The position numbers were made by a program, and so were the translations under genes. From Roseinatronobacter sp. S2 (lineage in GTDB: Bacteria > Pseudomonadota > Alphaproteobacteria > Rhodobacterales > Rhodobacteraceae), in assembly GCF_029581395.1 (NCBI RefSeq), contig NZ_CP121113.1, forward strand, positions 614,501-678,500: a DNA stretch of 64,000 nucleotides. The letters are read 5' to 3'. Below the pieces are notes generated by a model. The model saw only the letters and a program-made list of their open reading frames with translations, was not told the origin of the DNA and made no database searches. Below are positions 26,972-35,339 of the stretch, piece by piece. Numbering within the stretch: the first letter of the stretch is position 1; every line of letters begins with the position of its first letter.

Positions 26972-27430
26972 ATGCAGCTTCAGGTGAACGGGACAACCCA
27001 TGATCTGGATGTCGAGGGGGACATGCCACTTCTGTGGGTGCTGCGCGATGTGTTGAATGTTACAGGCCCGAAATACGGCTGCGGGATCGCGCAATGCGGG
27101 GCCTGCACTGTGAATGTGGACGGCGAAGCGATGCGGTCGTGCCAACTGCCTGTGTCCGATGTCTGGGGGGCCGTGACCACAATCGAAGGGCTGGCGGCGG
27201 GGGGCACGCTTCATCCTGTGCAGGCCGCGTGGATAGCCCATCAGGTCGCGCAATGCGGCTATTGCCAGTCCGGCCAGATCATGCAGGCCATCGACCTGCT
27301 GGACCGCAACCCCGCCCCGTCCGATGCAGATATTGATGATGTCATGTCGGGCAATCTGTGCCGTTGCGCCACCTATCCACGCATTCGCGCCGCCATTCAT
27401 GATGCCGCCGCCACGATGCAGGAGGGCTAG
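26972..27430 (+). CDS. iorA: [2Fe-2S] small subunit of an isoquinoline 1-oxidoreductase-type molybdenum hydroxylase
   Basis: A 152-residue iron-sulfur subunit. The plant-type ferredoxin motif [20 protein letters not shown] and the second cluster motif [12 protein letters not shown] with [13 protein letters not shown] are complete, so both [2Fe-2S] sites should form. ATG 26972 is preferred to ATG 26966 because GGAGAG would be too close to the latter. The partner large subunit begins four bases downstream. There is no FAD subunit gene, which is normal for the isoquinoline oxidoreductase subgroup. No signal peptide is seen. Confidence 0.9.
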   Translation: MQLQVNGTTHDLDVEGDMPLLWVLRDVLNVTGPKYGCGIAQCGACTVNVDGEAMRSCQLPVSDVWGAVTTIEGLAAGGTLHPVQAAWIAHQVAQCGYCQSGQIMQAIDLLDRNPAPSDADIDDVMSGNLCRCATYPRIRAAIHDAAATMQEG

Positions 27431-27433
27431 ATC

Positions 27434-29677
27434 ATGGGCCGCGCAAAAACCATTGCCCGCCGCACATTCCTGATCGGGTCTGCGGCCATTGCGGGGGGTG
27501 TCGCGTTCGGGGCCTATACTGTTGCGCGCCCCATCCCGAACCCGCTGCTGGACCGCATCGGCGAAGGAGAGGCCGCGTTGACGCCTTTTGTCATAATCAC
27601 CGGTGATGGGATTACATTGATTGTGCCCCGCGCCGATATTGGCCAGGGCATTGAATCGCTGCAAGCGCATCTGATCGCGGAAGAGCTGGACATAGACCCG
27701 CATTCCGCAACGCTGGACCCCGGTCAACCCCATGCCGCCTATCATAATTCCGCACTGGCAGCAGATGGCGTGCCGTTTCCGCATTACCATGACGGGGCCA
27801 TTGCGCGTATCGCGCGGGCCGGTGCGGCGGCTGGTGCGCGGGTCATGGGGTTGCAGTTCACGGGCGGGTCAACATCAACTGCCGATCTGCATGTGGCCTT
27901 GCGTCAGGCGGGGGCAAATGCGCGCGAAACCCTGAAACAGGCCGCGGCCAACCGCACGGGACTGGCACGCAGCGATCTGCGCACGAATGATGGCGCGGTC
28001 ATCCTGCCTGATGACACGCGCATTCCCTATACCGACCTTGCCGCAGATGCCGCCGCGATAGATTTGATCGAAGATGTGCCCCTGCGCATGCCCGCGCAGT
28101 GGCGCTTGCTGGGCAAACCGGTGCAGCGCACGGATAGTGTCGCGAAATCCACAGGGGCCATGACATATGGCGTTGATGTGCGTCTGCCCGATATGCTGTT
28201 TGCCACGATCCGGCGCAACCCCGGCATTGGCGGGGCCGTTCTGTCGGTGGATGATGCAGCCGCGCGGGCCATGCCCGGAGTGCGCGCTGTGGTGCCGGTG
28301 TCGGGCGGCATTGGTGTGATTGCCGACAATACATGGCGTGCGTTCAATGCCGCGCAGGCCGTCACTGTCACATGGGGCGCGCCAGACTATCCTGCCACAT
28401 CGGCAGAGATGTGGCGTGTGCTGGAAGGGGCGGGAACCCGCGCCAACCGCAACAGCCGCCTGCGCAATGATGGCAAGGTTGATGACGTGCTGGCGCAATC
28501 GCAGGTGCTAAGCGCGCAATATCGCGCCCCCTTCATCGCGCATGCCGCGCTGGAGCCGTTAAGCGCAACGGTGCTGTATACCCCCCAACGGCTGGAAATC
28601 TGGACCGCAACGCAGGTTCCTGCGGTTCTGCGCGACAAGGCGGCCGAACTGGCGGGGCTGCCACGCGATGCGGTGACGCTGCACCTGTTGCATGCCGGTG
28701 GCAGTTTCGGGCGGCGGCTGGATATTGATTATGTGCTGCCCGCGATTGAACTTGCCATGACAGTGCCGGGCACGCCGGTTCAGACCACCCTGACCCGTGA
28801 AGAGGACATGACCCATGATTTCCCCCGCCCGATGCATCTGGCGCGGGCGCGCGGGGCTGTGCAGGACGGGCGTGTCCATGCCTTTGATATGGATGCCATC
28901 AGCCCGTCTGTGGTGGACAGCTGGTTCGGGCGTATCATGTTCGCGCCCCCCGGCCCTGATGCGCTGATTGTGCTGGGGGCCTATGACCAGCCCTTCGCCA
29001 TTCCGAACTACCGTGTGACCGGATACAAGGCGCCGCCACTGGTGCCGGTGGGCTCATGGCGTGCGCCCGGTGCCTGTGCCAATACGTTTTTCCATGACTG
29101 TTTCCTTGATGAACTGATCCACGCGGCAGGGGCCGACCCGCTGGAAGAACGGCTGCGCCTGATCACGCATCCCGAGTCCCGACGCGTGCTGGAAGCGGTG
29201 GGCGAGATGTCGGGCTGGTCGGGGCCGCAGTTGGGCCAGGGGCGCGGGCGCGGGGTGGCCTATGCCTATGCGCATGGTGTGCCCATTGCCGCTGTGGTCG
29301 ATGTTGCCATGACGGATGCAGGCATCAAGGTTGAGCGCGCATGGATTGCGGGGGAATGCGGCACGGTCTACGACCCCGTCAACGCCGAAGCGCAGGTCAC
29401 AGGCAGTTTTCTGTGGGGGTTGGGCCATGCGATGGATGCGGAACTGACCTATGAGGACCACGCGCCGGTGCAGACGAATTTTGACCGGTTTCGCGGCTTG
29501 CAAATGTATCAGACGCCGCGCCTTGAGGTTCGTTTGCTGGGGCAGGCAGATCATGTGCGGGGCTTGGGCGAGCCTGCAACCTGCGCGGCCGCCCCCGCGC
29601 TTGGCAATGCCATATTTGCCGCGACCGGCACGCGCTTGCGCGAAATGCCCTTCAGCAAGGGAATGCAGTTTGCCTGA
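27434..29677 (+). CDS. iorB: Molybdopterin-binding large subunit of an isoquinoline 1-oxidoreductase-type hydroxylase
   Basis: A 747-residue xanthine dehydrogenase-family subunit with a twin-arginine signal at the N-terminus (ARRTFLIGSAAIAGGVAFG), so the enzyme is probably periplasmic. Molybdenum-cofactor segments seen: HAGGSFGRRLDIDY, GSWRAPGACANTFFHD and the C-terminal GLGEPATCAAAPALGNAI. Members oxidise N-heterocycles or aldehydes, passing electrons to a cytochrome or quinone; the substrate here cannot be read. The small subunit has no signal and would be exported as a complex with this one. Confidence 0.9.
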   Translation: MGRAKTIARRTFLIGSAAIAGGVAFGAYTVARPIPNPLLDRIGEGEAALTPFVIITGDGITLIVPRADIGQGIESLQAHLIAEELDIDPHSATLDPGQPHAAYHNSALAADGVPFPHYHDGAIARIARAGAAAGARVMGLQFTGGSTSTADLHVALRQAGANARETLKQAAANRTGLARSDLRTNDGAVILPDDTRIPYTDLAADAAAIDLIEDVPLRMPAQWRLLGKPVQRTDSVAKSTGAMTYGVDVRLPDMLFATIRRNPGIGGAVLSVDDAAARAMPGVRAVVPVSGGIGVIADNTWRAFNAAQAVTVTWGAPDYPATSAEMWRVLEGAGTRANRNSRLRNDGKVDDVLAQSQVLSAQYRAPFIAHAALEPLSATVLYTPQRLEIWTATQVPAVLRDKAAELAGLPRDAVTLHLLHAGGSFGRRLDIDYVLPAIELAMTVPGTPVQTTLTREEDMTHDFPRPMHLARARGAVQDGRVHAFDMDAISPSVVDSWFGRIMFAPPGPDALIVLGAYDQPFAIPNYRVTGYKAPPLVPVGSWRAPGACANTFFHDCFLDELIHAAGADPLEERLRLITHPESRRVLEAVGEMSGWSGPQLGQGRGRGVAYAYAHGVPIAAVVDVAMTDAGIKVERAWIAGECGTVYDPVNAEAQVTGSFLWGLGHAMDAELTYEDHAPVQTNFDRFRGLQMYQTPRLEVRLLGQADHVRGLGEPATCAAAPALGNAIFAATGTRLREMPFSKGMQFA

Positions 29678-29707
29678 TTTCCGGCTGCTGGCGTGATGTG
29701 GTTTTTT

Positions 29708-29885
29708 GCGGACCCAAAAGTGCGGAGCAAAGGCCGCAGGCCGCCGCGCCATCGGCGGGCCGTCCCGCGGCCTGCCGATACCCGCTGGCTGCACGCCAAG
29801 TCTTGGGTGTTCGGGTGTGCCGCCTGTATAAAGTGAACTTCTATAACGTTGGATCGGCAGACCCCGGCCCGCCGATAGCGCGGGC
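29708..29885 (-). repeat. Dispersed intergenic repeat, copy 1
   Basis: About 178 bases, inverted relative to copies 2 and 3 (41543-41715 and 62759-62931). It has an outer perfect inverted repeat ATCGGCGGGCCG (29751-29762) / CGGCCCGCCGAT (29865-29876) and an inner one CTGCCGAT (29772-29779) / ATCGGCAG (29853-29860). The centre holds a conserved GAAGTTCACTTTATACAGG on the minus strand. It fills the gap between convergent iorB and dnaE2. No transposase or good open frame is present. Confidence 0.85.
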
Positions 29886-29944
29886 TTTGTGCGCTTTTAC
29901 TCCGCGCTTCTGGTCGTGCTGATGCCCGCATCGCGCCGAAACGA

Positions 29945-32900
29945 TCAATGAAAATCACGGCTTGGGAACAGGCGCTTGGCCTGTTCGCGCGGGTGGTGTG
30001 CGCGCGGCGGGTAGCGCGGCGGGCGTGGCGCGTCATCGGCTTGCGGTGCGGTAAGGCCGATGTCGTGGTCCATCGGGTGGCCAAGCTCGGACAGGCGATG
30101 TGACAGATCGTCGATCTGATCGGCAATCAGATGTGCAACACGCCCTTCGCGTTCCAGCCGCCCTGTCACCCGCAGCAGCCGCCCGCCCATGACAACCCGC
30201 CGGAAGCGGGCATAGGTTTTGGGCCAGACCACCACATTGCACACGCCTGTTTCATCCTCCAGCGTCAGGAAAATAACGCCCGATGCCGTGCCGGGGCGCT
30301 GGCGGGTGATGACCAGACCGCAGACCGACATGCGCCCAAGGGGGGCGGTGACAAGCTGGTCATGCGGGGTCAGGCCGGGGGTGGCGGGGCGCAACAGTTC
30401 CATCGGATGGGCGCGCAGGCTTAGGCGCAGGGCGATGTAATCTTCGACCATCTCCTCGCCCAGATGCATGGCGGGCAGGGAAACGGGCGGCTCGCGCAGC
30501 CCCTCGCCATCAATCGGGTCGGCAAAAAGGGGCAGGGGCGCGGGCGCGTGAATGGCACGCACCGCCCAAAGGGCCGCGCGCCGTGTCAGGCCCTGACCCA
30601 TGAAAGCATCGGATTCGGCCAGACGTTCCAGCACGGCAGGCGCGACACCGGCGCGCAACCACAGGCTTTCGGGGTCGGGATAGCCATTGCCGCGCGCGGC
30701 GACAATCCAGTCCGCATCGTCCTTGCGGAACCCCTTGATCTGGCGAAACCCCAGCCGCAGCGCCAGCGCGCCATCGCCGCGCCGTTCCAGAAGATTGTCC
30801 CATCCCGAATGGTTCACGCAGACCGGGCGCACATCCACACCATGTTCGCGCGCATCGCGCACAATCTGGGCGGGGGCGTAAAACCCCATGGGCTGGCTGT
30901 TCAGCAACGCACAGGCAAAAACTGCCGGATGGTGGCATTTCAACCATGATGACACATAGGTCAGCATGGCAAAGGCGGCTGCATGGCTTTCGGGAAAGCC
31001 GTAATCGGCAAATCCTTCGATCTGGGCAAAACAGGCATCGGCCACATCACGCCCGTAGCCGTTTGCCAGCATGCCTTGAACAAAACGCTCCCGATGCGCG
31101 CCAATCGTGCCCATACGCCGGAAGGATGCCAGCGAACGGCGCAGTTTGTCGGCTTCTTCTGCGGTGTAGCCTGCGCCCACAACGGCAATCTGCATGGCCT
31201 GTTCCTGAAACAGCGGCACACCCAGCGTCTTGCGCGTGACCTGTTCCAGCGCGGGGCCAAAGGGTTCGGGGGATTCCAGCCCCTGACGGCGGCGGATATA
31301 GGGTTTGACCATGCCGCCCTGAATAGGTCCGGGGCGCACAATGGCCACTTCGATCACAAGATCATAGAATGTGCGCGGCCGCATGCGGGGCAGGAAATTC
31401 ATCTGCGCGCGGCTTTCCACCTGAAACACGCCCACGGCATCAGCGCGGCACAGCATGTCATAGGTGGCGCTGTCTGCCTGTGGCACGGTGTCCAGCGTCA
31501 GGCTGGTGTGTTCATGGGTTTGCAGCAACTCGAACGCCTTGCGAATGCAGGTCAGCATGCCCAGCGACAGGATGTCGATTTTCAGGATACCCAGCGCGTC
31601 AATATCATCCTTGTCCCATTCGATGACGGTGCGCCCCTCCATCGCGGCGTTCTCAATAGGGCATAATTCGTCCAGCCTGCCTTTGGTAATGACGAAGCCG
31701 CCGACATGCTGGCTAAGATGGCGCGGAAACCCGATAATTTCCCCGATCAGGCGCAGGGTCAGGGACAGGCGGCTGTCGCGCGGGTCCAGCCCCAGTTCGC
31801 GCAGGCGCGCGGGGTCCGCACCAGTATTGGACTGGCCCCAGATCTGGCCCGACAGCGCGGTGGTGACATCGGCACTTAGCCCCATGACCTTGCCCACCTC
31901 GCGGATGGCGGCGCGGGTGCGGAAATGAATGACCGTGGCGCACAGCCCGGCGCGGTCGCGGGTGTAGCGGTCATATATCCACTGGATTACCTCCTCTCGG
32001 CGTTCATGTTCGAAATCCACGTCAATATCGGGCGGTTCGGCGCGGTGGCGCGAAATAAAACGTTCAACCACCATGCCAATCATGTCGGGGCTGACATCAG
32101 TGATGCCCAGCAGATAGCACAGGATAGAATTTGCCGCCGACCCGCGCCCCTGACACAGGATGCCGCGCGACCGTGCGTGCGCTACAATATCATGCACTGT
32201 CAGGAAATAGGCGGCGTAGTTCAGGTCCGCCACCAGCGCCAGTTCCTTGTCCATCAGCCCCTGCACCCGCGCAGATGCACCCTGTGGGTAGCGCCGTGCC
32301 ATACCTTCGCGGGCCAGCCGTTCCAGCCGCGCTTGCGGGGCTTCGCCCTGTGCCACCTCGTCGGGGTAGTCATAGCTTAGCTGCCCCAGATCGAAGCCGC
32401 AGCGCGCCGCAATGTCCAGCGTGCGCCGCAGCGCGGCAGGGTGGTTGCGATACAGGCGCGTCATGTCGGCATGGCCCTTCAGGCGGCGTTCCGCATTGGG
32501 CAGGGCGCGGGTGCCGATCCGGTCGATGGTGATCCCTTCGCGCAGGCATGTCAGCACATCGGCCAGGGGCCTGCGCGCGGCGCGGTGCATCAGCACATCG
32601 CCCAGCGCCACCATGGGGGTGCTGGCGCGCAAGGCCATCCGCGCGCAGGCATCAAACCACGCCTGATCACTGCCGTCATAACGCGGGGGCGCGCCCAGAA
32701 ACACCTGCCCGGGATAGCGCGATTGCAGCGTCTTCAGCGGGGCTGTGGCGTTTGCCAGTTCCGTGGGGGGCAGGGCAATCAGGATCATGCCCTGACAGCC
32801 GGTTTCAAGGTCGCGCAATGTCAGGTGGCACCCCCCTTTGGGCGCGCGGCGCTTGCCCTGTGTCAGCAGCCGCGCCAGCCGGTGATAGGCCGCGCGGTCG

Positions 32901-33250
32901 GTGGGCAGGGCAACCCAGTCCACTGCGCAATCATGCAGCACCAGCCGCGCGCCCACAATCAGCTTCGGCAAAACCGGCAGGTCGGCATGCGGCAATTCAT
33001 GCGCCGAAACCTGCTGGCGTGATGACGCGTCCATGCGCGTGGCGGACCGCACCGGCAGGCCCTTGCCCGCATCCTCGTGCAGGGTTTTCAGGGCCGACCA
33101 TGCGCGCACCACACCCGCCAGTGAATTGCGGTCCGTGATGGCAATGGCCGCCAGCCCCAGTTCGGCGGCGCGCAAAACCAGTTCTTCGGGATGCGATGCG
33201 CCCGTCAGGAAGGTGAAATTCGATGTCACGCATAATTCGGCATAGCTCAT
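29945..33250 (-). CDS. dnaE2: Error-prone DNA polymerase III alpha subunit DnaE2 (ImuC)
   Basis: A 1101-residue C-family polymerase acting in damage-induced mutagenesis. It has an N-terminal PHP domain (YAELCVTSNFTFLTGASHPE), the polymerase active-site aspartates in PDIDVDFEHERREEVI, and near the C-terminus a helix-hairpin-helix region and an OB fold (SVCGLVITRQRPGTASG, VIFLTLEDETGVCNVVVW). Length and the imuA-imuB neighbourhood distinguish it from the replicative DnaE. Its ATG overlaps the imuB stop by four bases. The polymerase needs ImuA and ImuB partners encoded upstream. Confidence 0.95.
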   Translation of the reverse strand: MSYAELCVTSNFTFLTGASHPEELVLRAAELGLAAIAITDRNSLAGVVRAWSALKTLHEDAGKGLPVRSATRMDASSRQQVSAHELPHADLPVLPKLIVGARLVLHDCAVDWVALPTDRAAYHRLARLLTQGKRRAPKGGCHLTLRDLETGCQGMILIALPPTELANATAPLKTLQSRYPGQVFLGAPPRYDGSDQAWFDACARMALRASTPMVALGDVLMHRAARRPLADVLTCLREGITIDRIGTRALPNAERRLKGHADMTRLYRNHPAALRRTLDIAARCGFDLGQLSYDYPDEVAQGEAPQARLERLAREGMARRYPQGASARVQGLMDKELALVADLNYAAYFLTVHDIVAHARSRGILCQGRGSAANSILCYLLGITDVSPDMIGMVVERFISRHRAEPPDIDVDFEHERREEVIQWIYDRYTRDRAGLCATVIHFRTRAAIREVGKVMGLSADVTTALSGQIWGQSNTGADPARLRELGLDPRDSRLSLTLRLIGEIIGFPRHLSQHVGGFVITKGRLDELCPIENAAMEGRTVIEWDKDDIDALGILKIDILSLGMLTCIRKAFELLQTHEHTSLTLDTVPQADSATYDMLCRADAVGVFQVESRAQMNFLPRMRPRTFYDLVIEVAIVRPGPIQGGMVKPYIRRRQGLESPEPFGPALEQVTRKTLGVPLFQEQAMQIAVVGAGYTAEEADKLRRSLASFRRMGTIGAHRERFVQGMLANGYGRDVADACFAQIEGFADYGFPESHAAAFAMLTYVSSWLKCHHPAVFACALLNSQPMGFYAPAQIVRDAREHGVDVRPVCVNHSGWDNLLERRGDGALALRLGFRQIKGFRKDDADWIVAARGNGYPDPESLWLRAGVAPAVLERLAESDAFMGQGLTRRAALWAVRAIHAPAPLPLFADPIDGEGLREPPVSLPAMHLGEEMVEDYIALRLSLRAHPMELLRPATPGLTPHDQLVTAPLGRMSVCGLVITRQRPGTASGVIFLTLEDETGVCNVVVWPKTYARFRRVVMGGRLLRVTGRLEREGRVAHLIADQIDDLSHRLSELGHPMDHDIGLTAPQADDAPRPPRYPPRAHHPREQAKRLFPSRDFH

Positions 33251-34710
33251 GCGAATTCACCCTGCACATACCAGCCGGGGGTTTGGGGTGTATGAAACAG
33301 CCACAGCCTGCGGCCTTGGCGGGTGTGAATGCACCAGTAATCGCGCATGCCTGTCCGCCAGTTCGGGTCGTCGAACCACCATTCCGGCGCAATGCGTTCC
33401 GGCCCGATGGCGCGCGCTGTGTGCAGGTGCATGCGCCGCCAGCGAAACCGCGTGGGCGGTGTGGGGCCTGTGGCCGCGATGGGTTCTGGCGCAAACAGGT
33501 GCAGGGGGCGGGGCTGGCCACTGCGCCAGCCGCTTTCCGGCGCGCTATGGGCTGCGGGTGCAATCAGGAAGCTGCGTTCGGGGATGTGGCTGTCTGCGGG
33601 CAGAAACCGCCGCACGTTTTCCAGCCCGATGCGGGTGCCGATGCGGGTAACCAGATCAGCCAGCCGGTCGGGGGTTTGCGATGTGGTGCCTAATCCGGTT
33701 TGCTGCGCAGCCAGCGGTTCTGTCAGTGTGGCCTCCAGCCTGATCTGATCAATGCCAAAACCGGCCTCGACCGTAGCGACACCGCGTTCGAACAAGGGCA
33801 GGATGCGGGCCGCGTCACGCATGGCGGCGGCCAGCCGCAATTCCACTTGCTGGCTGCCCTGATCCACCCGCCGCAAGGTCAGCACCAATGCGCGTGCGCC
33901 TGTCCCCTGCGCGTGCAGTTTGGCACATAGCGCGTCCAGCAGGCGGCCGGTGGCGGCCATGACATCGCCGACCAGACCAATCGGGTCAGGCAGGGTCAGG
34001 CGCACGCCGTAATGTGGCGGGTCCAGCGCGGGGGTGACAGGTTCGGGCATATGGCCCAGCGCCTGATCCAGCCGCATCATCAGGGCGGGGCCAAAGCGAC
34101 GGGCCAGCGGTGCGCGTGCTGTGTCCGACACCTCGCGGATGGTGCGCAGCCCCAGTCGTTGCAGTGCGGTGCAGGTCGCATCATCCAGCCGCAGCGCGGC
34201 CACCGGCAATGTGTCCAGCGGTTGTTCTGCCTGCGTGCCATAATGCGCCCGCGCCCATGCCGCGCCGCGTGTGCAGCCAAGCCCCAGCTGCAGGTCCAGC
34301 CCTGCCGTGCCCAGCCGCGCACGGATATTTGCCAAAAGCGCCCCCTCGCCCCCCCACAGATGGGCCGATCCGCTGATATCCAGCACCAGCCCGTCCGTGC
34401 CGTCATACCCCACCCAAGGACACCAACGCATAGCCCAGCGGCGCAGTGCCACCAGGAATCGGGCATCCAGATCAGGCCGCGCGGGGTGGCACACGATGTC
34501 GGGGCAAAAGGCGCGCGCATCGGCCAGCGACATGCCGCAGTGCAACCCCGCCTGTTCGGCATGGCTGTTGAGGCAATACAGCCGTTCGCTGTTGTCTTGC
34601 CGAAAGGTTAGCGCAAAAGGCCCATCAACCGGATGCACCCGCAAAACCCGATCTGTCGCCAGTCGGGGGAACCATATGCAGATGACGCGTTTCTGAATCC
34701 CATCGAACAT
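33247..34710 (-). CDS. imuB: ImuB, catalytically inactive Y-family polymerase homologue
   Basis: A 487-residue adaptor of the ImuA-ImuB-DnaE2 mutasome, which recruits the polymerase to the beta clamp. The N-terminus RVICIWFPRLATDRVLRV is typical. The Y-family catalytic acidic residues are missing or changed (WFPRL instead of the first Asp motif; DISGSAHLWG in place of the Asp-Glu pair), as known for ImuB. Its start lies inside imuA, an overlap of 86 bases. A candidate SOS box sits 15 bases upstream of the ATG. Confidence 0.93.
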   Translation of the reverse strand: MFDGIQKRVICIWFPRLATDRVLRVHPVDGPFALTFRQDNSERLYCLNSHAEQAGLHCGMSLADARAFCPDIVCHPARPDLDARFLVALRRWAMRWCPWVGYDGTDGLVLDISGSAHLWGGEGALLANIRARLGTAGLDLQLGLGCTRGAAWARAHYGTQAEQPLDTLPVAALRLDDATCTALQRLGLRTIREVSDTARAPLARRFGPALMMRLDQALGHMPEPVTPALDPPHYGVRLTLPDPIGLVGDVMAATGRLLDALCAKLHAQGTGARALVLTLRRVDQGSQQVELRLAAAMRDAARILPLFERGVATVEAGFGIDQIRLEATLTEPLAAQQTGLGTTSQTPDRLADLVTRIGTRIGLENVRRFLPADSHIPERSFLIAPAAHSAPESGWRSGQPRPLHLFAPEPIAATGPTPPTRFRWRRMHLHTARAIGPERIAPEWWFDDPNWRTGMRDYWCIHTRQGRRLWLFHTPQTPGWYVQGEFA

Positions 34711-35212
34711 GCCAGGCCCCGGTTGTTCCTGATTTGTTCTTAATAATTTCCCAGCGCATCAGAGTCGAGTCGCTTCTGTTCACATCCAGCACAGGGGCGG
34801 CGTGCCAACGTGTTTCAGCGGCATTGGACCCCATTCCTTCGGGGATGATACACAATCCGGTGGTGTTTCCTGCACGGGCGGCCAGTTGCAGCCTGCGCCC
34901 CTCGCGCAGATCCAGCGCGCGGGTGATCACGATCACGACCAAGGGCACCGCCCCGTCCTTCAGCGCCTCTTCTGCTACGGCCAGCGTGTCGGTCTGGGTG
35001 CCGGTATTGGCCAGCAGCAGCCGCGCAGGGTCCATCATGGCGGCCAGACCGGGCGGGTGCAGGGCATCTGCCTGCCAGCTTTCGCACACCCACAGCACCG
35101 CGCCGTCCATCCTTGCAGCAAGGATGGTCGCAAAAGCCGTGGCGCCCGCGCCAAATACTTCATGGACACGGGCGGCGCGCAGCAGGAATGACGGGGCCGG
35201 ATCACTGGACAT
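34625..35212 (-). CDS. imuA: ImuA, RecA-like mutagenesis accessory protein
   Basis: First gene of the imuA-imuB-dnaE2 cassette. The product of about 195 residues resembles the RecA-related ImuA/SulA-like family: LRAARVHEVFGAGATAFATI near the N-terminus, GAVLWVCESWQADALHPPGL, and PLVVIVITRALDLREGRRLQ. ATG 35212 or GTG 35230 may be the start; neither has a strong ribosome-binding site. The C-terminal 86 bases are also the start of imuB in another frame. The promoter must lie in the 100-base gap shared with the divergent ABC transporter. Confidence 0.88.
   Translation of the reverse strand: MSSDPAPSFLLRAARVHEVFGAGATAFATILAARMDGAVLWVCESWQADALHPPGLAAMMDPARLLLANTGTQTDTLAVAEEALKDGAVPLVVIVITRALDLREGRRLQLAARAGNTTGLCIIPEGMGSNAAETRWHAAPVLDVNRSDSTLMRWEIIKNKSGTTGAWHVRWDSETRHLHMVPPTGDRSGFAGASG
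34725..34739 (-). promoter_or_regulatory. Candidate LexA (SOS) box inside imuA ahead of imuB
   Basis: GTTC-N7-GTTC (plus strand GTTCCTGATTTGTTC) matches the alphaproteobacterial LexA direct-repeat box. It lies within the imuA coding sequence, 15 bases upstream of the imuB start. No equivalent box is seen upstream of imuA. About two chance matches are expected in a window of this size, so the position is the only support. Confidence 0.45.
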
Positions 35213-35250
35213 GTGATCAATATATGGCACGGGTGCAGGTGTTTCAAACC

Positions 35251-35297
35251 GCCAGATTGCCAGATTGCCAGCCGTATCAGTCTGGCATCAGTCTGGC
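35251..35297. repeat. Short tandem repeats in the imuA/ABC-transporter promoter gap
   Basis: GCCAGATT occurs twice in tandem (35251-35258, 35259-35266) followed by GCCAG, and ATCAGTCTGGC occurs twice in tandem (35276-35286, 35287-35297). GCCAGA and TCTGGC are complementary, so the two arrays can pair. They sit between divergent imuA and the ABC transporter genes and may bind a regulator. Confidence 0.6.
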
Positions 35298-35339
35298 ACC
35301 TGACAAGAAACTGTTACAAACCCCTGCTATCGCGCAGTC

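Noticed and set aside
35251..35297. Short tandem repeats as a CRISPR array
   Set aside because: Units are 8 and 11 bases, directly adjacent without spacers, and no cas gene is present.
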